Positions 33,972 to 41,301 of a stretch of 56,947 nucleotides of DNA are shown one piece after another; within the stretch, counting starts at the first letter, position 1, and each line of letters starts with the position of its first letter. The position numbers were made by a program, and so were the translations under genes. The stretch lies in the NCBI GenBank assembly GCA_964622775.1, contig CAZUSO010000014.1:1-56947 (forward strand), read 5' to 3'. The stretch is from CAZUSO01 sp964622775. Lineage in GTDB: Bacteria > Bacteroidota > Bacteroidia > Chitinophagales > Chitinophagaceae. The notes under the pieces were generated by a model that had not been told where the DNA came from, searched no databases, and saw only the letters and a program-made list of their open reading frames with translations.

Positions 33972-35456
33972 ATGAAGAAAATCTTAGTAGCCAACCGGGG
34001 CGAAATTGCGCTTCGGATTATGCGTTCCGCAAAAGAAATGGGTATTGCCACGCTTGCCGTTTATTCGGAAGCCGACCGCATGATGCCCTTTGTGCAATAT
34101 GCCGATGAAGCGGTCTGCATCGGGCCGGCGCCCTCTGCCCAGTCTTATTTACGTGCGGATATTATTATCGAAACAGCGCTTCGCCACAGCGCGGACGCCA
34201 TTCATCCGGGATACGGATTTTTAAGTGAGAATGCAGCTTTCTCAAAAGCCGTAACAGATGCCGGACTGACCTTTATCGGACCCTCTTCCCATTCCATTGA
34301 AATAATGGGCAGTAAGATTGCGGCAAAGCAGGCCGCCAAAAAGTTTGATGTGCCTATGGTTCCGGGTACGGACAAGCCGATTGAAAATGCGGAAGAAGCC
34401 CGGCAAATTGCAGTGCAGGCCGGCTTTCCGGTATTGATCAAGGCCTCTGCCGGCGGCGGCGGAAAAGGAATGCGGGTAGTCAATACGGAAGATGAGCTGG
34501 AAGAGCAAATGCGCATAGCAAAAAGTGAAGCGCTGAATGCTTTCAGCAATGATGATGTGTTTATCGAAAAATATGTCGGCTCTCCAAAGCATATTGAAAT
34601 TCAGATCCTGGGTGATCAGCAGGGTAATTACGTTTATTTGTTTGAGCGGGAATGCTCCATTCAGCGCCGCCACCAGAAACTGATTGAAGAAGCGCCTTCT
34701 TCCTGCCTGACCCCCGACATTAGGTCGGCTATGGGCGAATGTGCAGTAAATGTAGCCAAAGCCTGCAAATATTACGGCGTGGGAACCGTAGAATTTCTGG
34801 TGGATAATAAGCTCAATTTCTATTTCCTGGAAATGAATACCCGCCTGCAGGTAGAGCATTGCGTAACCGAGATGATCACGGGGAAAGATTTGGTAAAAGA
34901 ACAAATTAAGGTTGCCCGTGGCGAGCAGCTTTCTTTTTCCCAACAGGATCTGAAAATAAATGGTCATGCCATTGAACTACGCGTTTGTGCCGAAGATCCA
35001 ACGGACAATTTCATGCCGGATACCGGCAGGCTCCATATCTATAAACGACCACAAGGCCCCGGCGTTCGCGTTGACGACGGCTATGATGAAGGTATGGATA
35101 TCCCTATTTTTTACGATCCGATGATTGCTAAATTAATTAGCTGGGGCGCCGACCGGTCCGAAGCTATTGACCGACTGTGCCGCGCCATTGATGAATATAA
35201 AATACAGGGGATACACAACACCCTGTCGTTTGGCAAATGGGCCGTTCGCCAGCCGGCATTTGCCGAAGGCCGGTTTGATACTCAGTTTATCGACAAATAT
35301 TTCAGGCCGGAATTTTTGAAAAGCAATCCGGATCAACCGGAAGCTATTGTTGCCGCCGCACTTGCCGCACTTGCCTGGGAAGGGCAAAAAACGCAAGAAC
35401 AGTTTCCGGCGGCTCAAAACGGGCAGATGTCTAAATGGAAACTGAAAAGAAGCTGA
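33972..35456 (+). CDS. accC: Biotin carboxylase (AccC-type)
   Basis: The enzyme carboxylates biotin using ATP and bicarbonate, as part of acetyl-CoA (or another acyl-CoA) carboxylase. It shows the standard domains: MKKILVANRGEIALRIMRS, then GYGFLSENAAF, the ATP-grasp glycine loop KASAGGGGKGMR, and catalytic blocks RRHQKLIEEAPS, FLEMNTRLQVEHCVTE and ELRVCAEDP. At 494 residues it is some 45 longer than E. coli AccC, with an extra C-terminal tail ending KWKLKRS. No accB (biotin carrier) is adjacent, so it could instead serve another biotin-dependent acyl-CoA carboxylase. Confidence 0.9.
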   Translation: MKKILVANRGEIALRIMRSAKEMGIATLAVYSEADRMMPFVQYADEAVCIGPAPSAQSYLRADIIIETALRHSADAIHPGYGFLSENAAFSKAVTDAGLTFIGPSSHSIEIMGSKIAAKQAAKKFDVPMVPGTDKPIENAEEARQIAVQAGFPVLIKASAGGGGKGMRVVNTEDELEEQMRIAKSEALNAFSNDDVFIEKYVGSPKHIEIQILGDQQGNYVYLFERECSIQRRHQKLIEEAPSSCLTPDIRSAMGECAVNVAKACKYYGVGTVEFLVDNKLNFYFLEMNTRLQVEHCVTEMITGKDLVKEQIKVARGEQLSFSQQDLKINGHAIELRVCAEDPTDNFMPDTGRLHIYKRPQGPGVRVDDGYDEGMDIPIFYDPMIAKLISWGADRSEAIDRLCRAIDEYKIQGIHNTLSFGKWAVRQPAFAEGRFDTQFIDKYFRPEFLKSNPDQPEAIVAAALAALAWEGQKTQEQFPAAQNGQMSKWKLKRS

Positions 35457-35572
35457 GCCAGGAGCAGGAGAAAAGCGGTATAGTGGCGTACATTTATTTA
35501 ATGCTGTAGTTTTATTACCTAAAACTGACCGGATATTTACCGATTAATCCTGATTGCTCATGCTTTTTTCCA

Positions 35573-35580
35573 TATATTTG
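35573..35580 (+). promoter_or_regulatory. Bacteroidota -7 box for lemA
   Basis: TATATTTG (TAnnTTTG) lies 47 bases before the lemA ATG at 35628. Confidence 0.45.
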
Positions 35581-35627
35581 AACGTCAATAAATTTTAAAA
35601 CCACTCAAATTATTAAATTTACTGTAA

Positions 35628-36218
35628 ATGAAAAAAGGACTTATTGCATTATTAATTGTGGGTGCCATTGTATTAATCGGGGGGTGCCAGGCCTGCAATC
35701 TTCAAAAAAGCTTAGTGACCTTAGATGAAGGAGTGAAAGCCAAATGGGGAGAGGTAGAGAACCAGTACCAGCGCAGAAACGACCTGATTGGCAACTTGGT
35801 GGAAACCGTTAAAGGGGCTGCCAAACACGAGCAAAATACCTTAACCGCCGTTATTGAAGCACGTGCCAAGGCTACCCAGATTAAAGTGGATCCTAACGAT
35901 CTTTCTCCGGAAAAGATTCAGGAATTCCAGGCTGCACAGGGTCAGCTTTCCCAGGCATTAGGCCGTTTAATGATGGTATCGGAAGTCTATCCCGACCTGA
36001 AAGTGAATCAGAATTTCCTCTCGCTTCAGGATGAGATTGCCGGAACGGAGAACCGTATAGCCGTTGCCCGGAAAAACTATAATGAAACCGTGCAGCAATA
36101 CAATGTGAAAGTGCGCATATTCCCGAACAACCTGTTGGCCGGTATGCTGAACTTCAAGGAAAAAGGCATGTTCAAGGCTGAGGCCGGAGCGGAAAAAGCC
36201 CCCAAAGTGGAGTTCTGA
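35628..36218 (+). CDS. lemA: LemA family protein
   Basis: The 196-residue protein has an N-terminal hydrophobic stretch ending in LIGGCQACNL, which could be a lipobox (Cys20) or a membrane anchor. It then has the LemA helical bundle: the signature VKAKWGEVENQYQRRNDLIGNLVETVKG and YPDLKVNQNFLSLQDEIAGTENRIAVARKNYNETV. LemA proteins are often encoded next to TPM-domain proteins, as here, where two follow. Their shared role is not established; a role in envelope maintenance is inference. A strong hairpin terminator follows, so the TPM genes may have lower expression. Confidence 0.93.
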   Translation: MKKGLIALLIVGAIVLIGGCQACNLQKSLVTLDEGVKAKWGEVENQYQRRNDLIGNLVETVKGAAKHEQNTLTAVIEARAKATQIKVDPNDLSPEKIQEFQAAQGQLSQALGRLMMVSEVYPDLKVNQNFLSLQDEIAGTENRIAVARKNYNETVQQYNVKVRIFPNNLLAGMLNFKEKGMFKAEAGAEKAPKVEF

Positions 36219-36240
36219 ACTGGTCGGTAATGAAGCTGGA

Positions 36241-36284
36241 AAGTATGCATCGGCATTTTATTACTTAACGATGCATACTTTTTT
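36241..36284 (+). terminator. Terminator after lemA
   Basis: AAGTATGCATCG (36241-36252) and CGATGCATACTT (36269-36280) form a perfect 12-bp stem followed by TTTT. It lies 23 bases after the lemA stop and 23 before the next ATG, so it acts as a partial or full stop inside the apparent operon. Confidence 0.85.
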
Positions 36285-36306
36285 CTATTAAAAATGAGCA
36301 GGAGCT

Positions 36307-36771
36307 ATGATAAATATTTTCAGAAGGCGTAAAAAGCAATTGCTAAGCAACGAAGATCAGCAGCATATCGTTGCCGCCATTCAGCAGGCCGAAGTCAGCA
36401 CATCGGGAGAAATCCGCGTGTATGTGGAATCCCATTGTGCGCACCTGAATGCAGCCGACCGGGCAAGCGAGATTTTTTTTAAGCTGAAGATGGAGCAAAC
36501 CCAATATCGTAATGGAGTGCTGCTGTATGTAGCACTCAAGGATCATCAGATGGCCGTATTCGGTGATGAAGGTATTCATCAGAAAGCGGGCGGCTACGGT
36601 TACTGGCAACAGGAACTTGAAATGCTGAAAACCTATTTTCAAAAGGGTAAAATTGCGGAAGGCATTGCACAGTGCGTAATAGATATTGGTAAGGCGCTTT
36701 CCACCCATTTCCCTTACGATTCCCAGACCGATAAAAACGAATTGCCAGACGATATTGTATTTGGTCATTAA
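36307..36771 (+). CDS. TPM-domain protein (short, soluble)
   Basis: The 154-residue protein has the TPM (TLP18.3/Psb32/MOLO-1) phosphatase-like pattern: IQQAEVSTSGEIRVYVESHC, AVFGDEGIHQKAGGYGYW and a helix QCVIDIGKALSTHFPYD. It has no signal peptide or membrane segment, so it is probably cytosolic. It lies between lemA and the membrane TPM protein. The function is not known. Confidence 0.85.
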   Translation: MINIFRRRKKQLLSNEDQQHIVAAIQQAEVSTSGEIRVYVESHCAHLNAADRASEIFFKLKMEQTQYRNGVLLYVALKDHQMAVFGDEGIHQKAGGYGYWQQELEMLKTYFQKGKIAEGIAQCVIDIGKALSTHFPYDSQTDKNELPDDIVFGH

Positions 36772-36805
36772 GCCATCTGTATTAAACAAATTGAAGCAAT
36801 AAAGC

Positions 36806-37633
36806 ATGAAATTTCATCTCCCACGCTATAAAAAACATCATTTCCTGTATTACCTGCTGATCATGCTGATGCCGGCAGGTTTGCTGTGGGCATCGGACAG
36901 CGATTTTCCCATAAAGCCCAGTCCACCCCGCTTAGTCAATGATTTTGCCGGTTTTATGTCTGCGCCGGAGCAGGCACAATTAGAAAAAAGCTTAGACAGT
37001 TTTAACCGGGTTACTTCCATAGAAATTACAGTGGTGACGGTTAAGAGCCTCGGCCCCTATGATGCATCAAGCTATGCATTTGAACTGGGGAACCGCTGGG
37101 GAGTCGGGAAGCGCGGAAAAGATAATGGCGTAGTGATACTGGCTTCGCGGGATGACCGTAAGATTTTTATTGCCACCGGATATGGCATGGAAGGCGTGTT
37201 GCCGGACGGGTTGGTTGGACGCATTTATCGTCAGGAGATGACGCCGGAATTTAAACAGGGTAAATTTTACCAGGGATTTCAAAATGCGGTAAAGGCGATT
37301 TACTTAGCCTCCAAAGGAGAATATAAAGCCGACGAGCCTGCGACAAACGATGAAGCGCCGGGATTAGGCGCCCGTGTCATTTTACTGATTATTGTATTTA
37401 TTGTCATATTGGCTATCCTTTTCGGTAAAAAAGGCGGCGGCGGCGGTGGTAATTATATGAGCCGGCGCGGCACCGACTTTATTACCGGCGCTATCCTAGG
37501 CAGCATGCTTGGCAGCCGGGGCCGTGGTGGAGGTTTCGGTGGTGGCGGATTCGGTGGCGGCAACTCAGGTGGCGGATTCGGAGGATTTGGAGGCGGAAGT
37601 TTTGGCGGAGGCGGAGCCGGAGGAAGTTGGTAG
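36806..37633 (+). CDS. TPM-domain membrane protein with glycine-rich tail
   Basis: The 275-residue protein starts with a signal sequence (HFLYYLLIMLMPAGLLWAS), then a TPM domain: LVNDFAGFMSAPEQAQLEKS, VVTVKSLGPYDASSYAFELG, RWGVGKRGKDNGVVILAS and FIATGYGMEGVLPDG. A membrane helix (ILLIIVFIVILAIL) follows near residue 195, with a C-terminal run rich in Gly (GGGFGGGGFGG). It is last of the lemA-TPM-TPM set. Gly-rich tails like this are typical of YgcG-type TPM proteins. Confidence 0.9.
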   Translation: MKFHLPRYKKHHFLYYLLIMLMPAGLLWASDSDFPIKPSPPRLVNDFAGFMSAPEQAQLEKSLDSFNRVTSIEITVVTVKSLGPYDASSYAFELGNRWGVGKRGKDNGVVILASRDDRKIFIATGYGMEGVLPDGLVGRIYRQEMTPEFKQGKFYQGFQNAVKAIYLASKGEYKADEPATNDEAPGLGARVILLIIVFIVILAILFGKKGGGGGGNYMSRRGTDFITGAILGSMLGSRGRGGGFGGGGFGGGNSGGGFGGFGGGSFGGGGAGGSW

Positions 37634-37655
37634 GGTAAAAATTCAAAAGTAAAAA

Positions 37656-37817
37656 ATGGCAGCCTCGTTCAGCAAGGTGTATTTCAAATTGTCGTGGAAC
37701 GATTATCTTTCCATATTACAACTTATTGCTTTTAAGAAGCCCGAAGGCTTTAATGTCAATAAGCGCAGGGGAAACCTGCGGCTGATATATGCCAGATCGT
37801 TCAACCCCTTCGGGTAG
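37656..37817 (+). other. 53-codon frame within repeat-like DNA
   Basis: An ATG at 37656 opens a frame whose second half (KRRGNLRLIYARSFNPFG) resembles translations of repetitive intergenic sequences in this phylum. I doubt it is a real protein. The end overlaps the inverted repeat at 37805-37822. Confidence 0.25.
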
Positions 37818-38569
37818 GGTGTCCAATTTAGTATTTCGAAAATCATGCTGAATTTTTCAACCAAATACTGCCTAATTATACAATATCTTGAGTTAGATTA
37901 TCTTTCTCCCAAGTCTCTAAATCCTGTGCATATGCCTGCTTTCCAAGACAGCTTTAAAATAATAAAAGGTCTTATGCTGAACATCACCGTTTAGCCTGGT
38001 ATAAACTGGCAGGAACAAGATAAACGGTGTAACACCATTTAATCTGTTGGAGAACTTTCGGGTTTTATATGTACCAAACAGCAATTCAGGAATGTCTGAT
38101 GAATTATTATGGGTAATATCTGTTTTAATAACTTTTAGTTCACCGGTAATTTTAACGACTTGACGAAAACCGCAATTGACCCTGGTATAGAGCGTAGTAC
38201 TCAATCGGGCAATAAACTCCGAATATTTATATCTTGGGATAGATTCGAAAGTAATTGTTCTTTGGTCAGTACTAATTTCCGAACGTTGCTTTTTTTAGTT
38301 CAATGTTGAATTGTCCTGTTTTGCCTTTTAACGTCTCTAATTTTTGAGATAGTTTTTATGCTCTTTCTTTGCCTGAGACAGATCTTACTTTGTCCTGGAC
38401 AGCTCTCTATCAGACGAGCATGCTCTTCTTCTATTTTAGTCTTTTTTGTCATCGTTATTTCAATAAAAATTGGCAACAATAATACAGAAAATCAAATGAT
38501 TATAAATCAAACAGAATGAAAAATACATTCATTGCTCAGAACAGCATATCATACACCCTACCGAAGGGG
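37805..38569. repeat. Inverted repeats flanking a transposase remnant
   Basis: CCCCTTCGGGTAGGGTGT at 37805-37822 and ACACCCTACCGAAGGGG at 38553-38569 are inverted copies differing by one base. They bracket the decayed transposase at 37917-38452. They may be terminal repeats of a dead element or two copies of a dispersed repeat. Confidence 0.5.
37917..38452 (-). pseudogene. Decayed transposase fragment
   Basis: From ATG 38452 the minus strand encodes, in three different frames in succession, MTKKTKIEEEHARLIES, then KLETLKGKTGQFNIELKKA, then SIPRYKYSEFIARLSTTLY followed by TRVNCGFRQVVKI. Such a coiled N-terminal start followed by a YS/CxFR-type block resembles a transposase family common in Bacteroidota. 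The frame is broken by at least two frameshifts and a stop, and the catalytic part is missing. The last segment runs to a stop at 37917. No active gene is left. Confidence 0.55.
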
Positions 38570-38669
38570 CAAAATGTTTTTCCAGGCTTAGACAAGCACA
38601 TTTTGTCTGTATGCTCAAAAAATATTAACCTGAATACCCATAATTTTGGATTTTGAATTAGCAATAATC

Positions 38670-39347
38670 ATGAGAATTGATATTATATCGGTAGTGCCGC
38701 AATTATTGGATAGTCCCTTTTCGCACAGTATCCTGAAACGGGCTGCGCAAAAGGGGCTGCTGGAGGTGCAGGTTCATAATCTCCGGGATTATACCGCTTA
38801 CCGGCAGGCTCAGGTGGATGACTACCAGTTTGGTGGCGGAGCCGGAATGGTGCTGATGCCGGAACCATTAGCCAATGCTATCGAATCGCTGCAAAAGGAA
38901 CGTGATTATGATGAGATCATTTATATGACTCCCGATGGGATCACATTAAATCAAAAAACCGCAAACAGTCTTTCACTGAAAGAAAACCTCTTAATCATCT
39001 GCGGGCATTACAAAGGAATAGATGAGCGTATCCGGGAGTATTTTGTAACTATGGAAATCTCCATCGGAGATTATGTGCTCAGCGGCGGTGAGCTGGCCGC
39101 AGCAGTACTGACCGATGCTCTGGGCCGTTTGTTGCCCGGAGTATTGAATGACGAAACCTCGGCATTAACCGATTCGTTTCAGGATAATTTATTAGCGCCG
39201 CCGGTTTATACCCGACCCGAAGTTTTTCGCGACCGGGCAGTTCCTCCGGAATTATTAAGCGGCAATCACAAATTGATTGAAAGCTGGCGTTATGAGCAGT
39301 CTGTAATCCGAACCAGGCAGCGTCGCCCGGATTTATATGAGGACTAA
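38670..39347 (+). CDS. trmD: tRNA (guanine37-N1)-methyltransferase
   Basis: TrmD methylates G37 of tRNA to prevent frameshifting. Started at the ATG at 38670 (MRIDIISVVPQLLDSPFSHS) the protein has 225 residues; an upstream in-frame start at 38646 adds eight unlikely residues. The SPOUT trefoil-knot motifs are visible: YDEIIYMTPDGI, CGHYKGIDERI and SIGDYVLSGGELA, and DRAVPPELLSGNHKLIESWRYEQS at the end. rplS, the usual next gene in many bacteria, is absent; an IS1-like element starts 20 bases after the stop. Confidence 0.95.
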   Translation: MRIDIISVVPQLLDSPFSHSILKRAAQKGLLEVQVHNLRDYTAYRQAQVDDYQFGGGAGMVLMPEPLANAIESLQKERDYDEIIYMTPDGITLNQKTANSLSLKENLLIICGHYKGIDERIREYFVTMEISIGDYVLSGGELAAAVLTDALGRLLPGVLNDETSALTDSFQDNLLAPPVYTRPEVFRDRAVPPELLSGNHKLIESWRYEQSVIRTRQRRPDLYED

Positions 39348-39358
39348 AATTCCTTTAA

Positions 39359-40132
39359 AAAAAATGTAAATAGTAACTAAATAATGATTTAATTTATTAT
39401 TCTTGCTAAAAAAATAATTATGGTTGACTACTGTCCAAAATGCAAAAGCACCGAAAGGGTAAAAAACGGGAGCATTAACGGTCGGGCACGTTATAGGTGT
39501 AAAAGTTGCAAATACGATTATACTGTTTTGCAAAAATCGACGGCAGCATCGGCAGAGAAAAAACGGCTTGCGTTAGAGTTGTATTTGGAAGGACTTGGCT
39601 TTAACTCGATTGGACGAGTATTAAAAGTAAGTCATGTTGCTGTTCAGAAATGGATAAAAAAATATGGTTGTCAGGCAGAAGAAATACGAAGCGAAAAAGA
39701 AATTGAGGTAGTGGAAATGGATGAGATGCACAGCTATATCAGCTCAAAAAAAACTATATTTGGATATGGATTGCTATTGATAGATATGGGAAAAGATTCA
39801 TCAACTTCATATTGGGTAAAAGGGACCGAGCAACCTGCAAAAGACTTTGGAAAAAGATAAAAGATAAAGCTATACAGCAATTTATGACGGATTATTGGAA
39901 GGCTTATGCAGGGGTGATTTCTAACGATAAGCATATCCAATCCAAAGCAGAAACCTATACTGTTGAAGGGTATAATAGCTTATTCAGACATTTTTTAGCA
40001 AGAATAAGAAGAAAAACAACATGCTATAGCAAGAGCTTGAAAATGTTAGAATATTCCATACTGCTCCTTATGCTTAAAAGGAATAAACAGCTTGATTTAA
40101 TTATCATTATTTAGCTACTAATGCAAAAAATG
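39359..40132 (+). mobile_element. IS1-family insertion sequence with target duplication
   Basis: The element occupies about 39367-40124 (758 bp) between two copies of AAAAAATG (39359-39366 and 40125-40132), an apparent 8-bp target duplication, though the A-run makes it partly low-complexity. Imperfect inverted ends share TAGTA(A/G)CTAAATAATGAT (39371-39388 and the complement at 40103-40120). The single gene inside is a transposase in two overlapping frames. Size and layout match IS1. It sits directly behind trmD, so it is a fairly recent insertion. Confidence 0.85.
39420..40114 (+). CDS. IS1-family transposase, -1 frameshift fusion
   Basis: The first frame (39420-39860) has an N-terminal zinc-binding domain (CPKCKSTERV, YRCKSCKYDY) and a helix-turn-helix, then the first catalytic Asp in VVEMDEMHSYISSKK. 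There A8C at 39746-39754 (a slippery AAAAAAC run like that of IS1) allows a -1 shift into the second frame. Reading on gives NYIWIWIAIDRYGKRFINF, then MTDYWKAYAGVI and YTVEGYNSLFRH, completing the DDE set (Asp in TDYW, Glu in VEGYN). The fusion would be 231 residues, the usual IS1 size. Without shifting the first frame stops at 39860. Confidence 0.88.
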
Positions 40133-40476
40133 ATTTATGTTTTCCCATTAAGCATGATACCGTGGATATGAAAAGCGTAAAAATTTGGCAAACTTAAAAT
40201 AAACAAAAAACACATTTTAATTATATTTAAACTAAAAATAGTTTATATTTTAATTTAACAATACCCAAAATTAATGTTGCAAATTTTTTTATAGTTATCA
40301 TTTTTTCAGAAATCTTACCGTGATTATAAGGATTCACTTTCCATACAAGGAATCTGCATAGTCAGTTGCAGCCATCCTGAAAAATCATTTTGTTAATGTT
40401 GATCAAGAAATAGCCGCCAGTTTCTAAGATTAGTAATAGTAGAGGCGTAAAGTAATAAAGCGGGGATGAAATAGGC
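40133..40476. other. AT-rich gap, no gene seen
   Basis: This stretch is very AT-rich, rich in A and T runs between the IS element and the response regulator stop. No gene, hairpin or promoter is clear. Confidence 0.4.
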
Positions 40477-41301
40477 TTAGTCGTCCCGGGGCTTTTGTCT
40501 CCGGTGCATTTCTGCGGAAAAATCATCCCAATAATGCTTCCCGATCTTCAGCGTATAATTTTTAACCATGCAGGTTTTCTTCCTTTCGCTGTAATGTAGT
40601 ATGGCCTGCAGGTTGACTGTAGCGTACTTGGAGATTCTTTTAAAATCCGCTCCCAGCAAGGCGACCAGTTGATCCATGGTATTTCTCGTACGGTAGGCTT
40701 TACTGCCCCGGACATGGATGAGGTTGCTGTTTCTTTTATCATTAAAGGAAGAGATGAAATAAATCCGGCTACAGTCCAGAGTGGTCTTGACCGGATAAGC
40801 GTCGCCGACTACTTCAGCGATATCGAAATTCTCCATATCCACTTTCATTTCCACCGCCCTAAGCTCCATACTTTGTGCGGGAGGTGTAGCTAAAAGTATC
40901 CTGGTCCAGATGAAGCTGATCGACTTCAGCAGCACTTCGTTGGGGATATTTTTGGAGATTTTTTCTATGATCGGCAAATGGGCGAACCGGTCGGCAATCA
41001 GCCGGTTTTCGAGCGTGTCTTTTCCCGTCAGGAAGACCACGGGAATTTTGTAACACTCGGCAATATGCTGCCCTAAGCTTAAGCCGTCTTTGTTACCCTT
41101 TATTTCTATATCCAGCAGGGCGATGTCTGGCGCCTGCTGATCCAGCACCTCCAGGGCTTTTTCAAAAGTATCCACTATTGCTCCATCTTTCCGCATCGCC
41201 ACTTCACAGCCGGAATCGGTGAAAAAGTTTTTCAGGTTGCGATAAGTGTCTGCATGATCTTCTACGATTAAAATTTTAGGATTCAACTTTTTTATACTCA
41301 T
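40477..41301 (-). CDS. LytTR-family response regulator
   Basis: The 274-residue protein has an N-terminal receiver domain with the acidic pocket E14/D15 and the phospho-acceptor D64 (IALLDIEIKG), T92 (VVFLTGKD), and a C-terminal LytTR DNA-binding domain: LIHVRGSKAYRTRNTMDQL, FKRISKYATVNLQAIL and VKNYTLKIGKHYWDDF. Its ATG overlaps the end of the histidine kinase gene by 26 bases, so the pair is translated together. It likely binds DNA when phosphorylated by that kinase. Confidence 0.92.
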   Translation of the reverse strand: MSIKKLNPKILIVEDHADTYRNLKNFFTDSGCEVAMRKDGAIVDTFEKALEVLDQQAPDIALLDIEIKGNKDGLSLGQHIAECYKIPVVFLTGKDTLENRLIADRFAHLPIIEKISKNIPNEVLLKSISFIWTRILLATPPAQSMELRAVEMKVDMENFDIAEVVGDAYPVKTTLDCSRIYFISSFNDKRNSNLIHVRGSKAYRTRNTMDQLVALLGADFKRISKYATVNLQAILHYSERKKTCMVKNYTLKIGKHYWDDFSAEMHRRQKPRDD

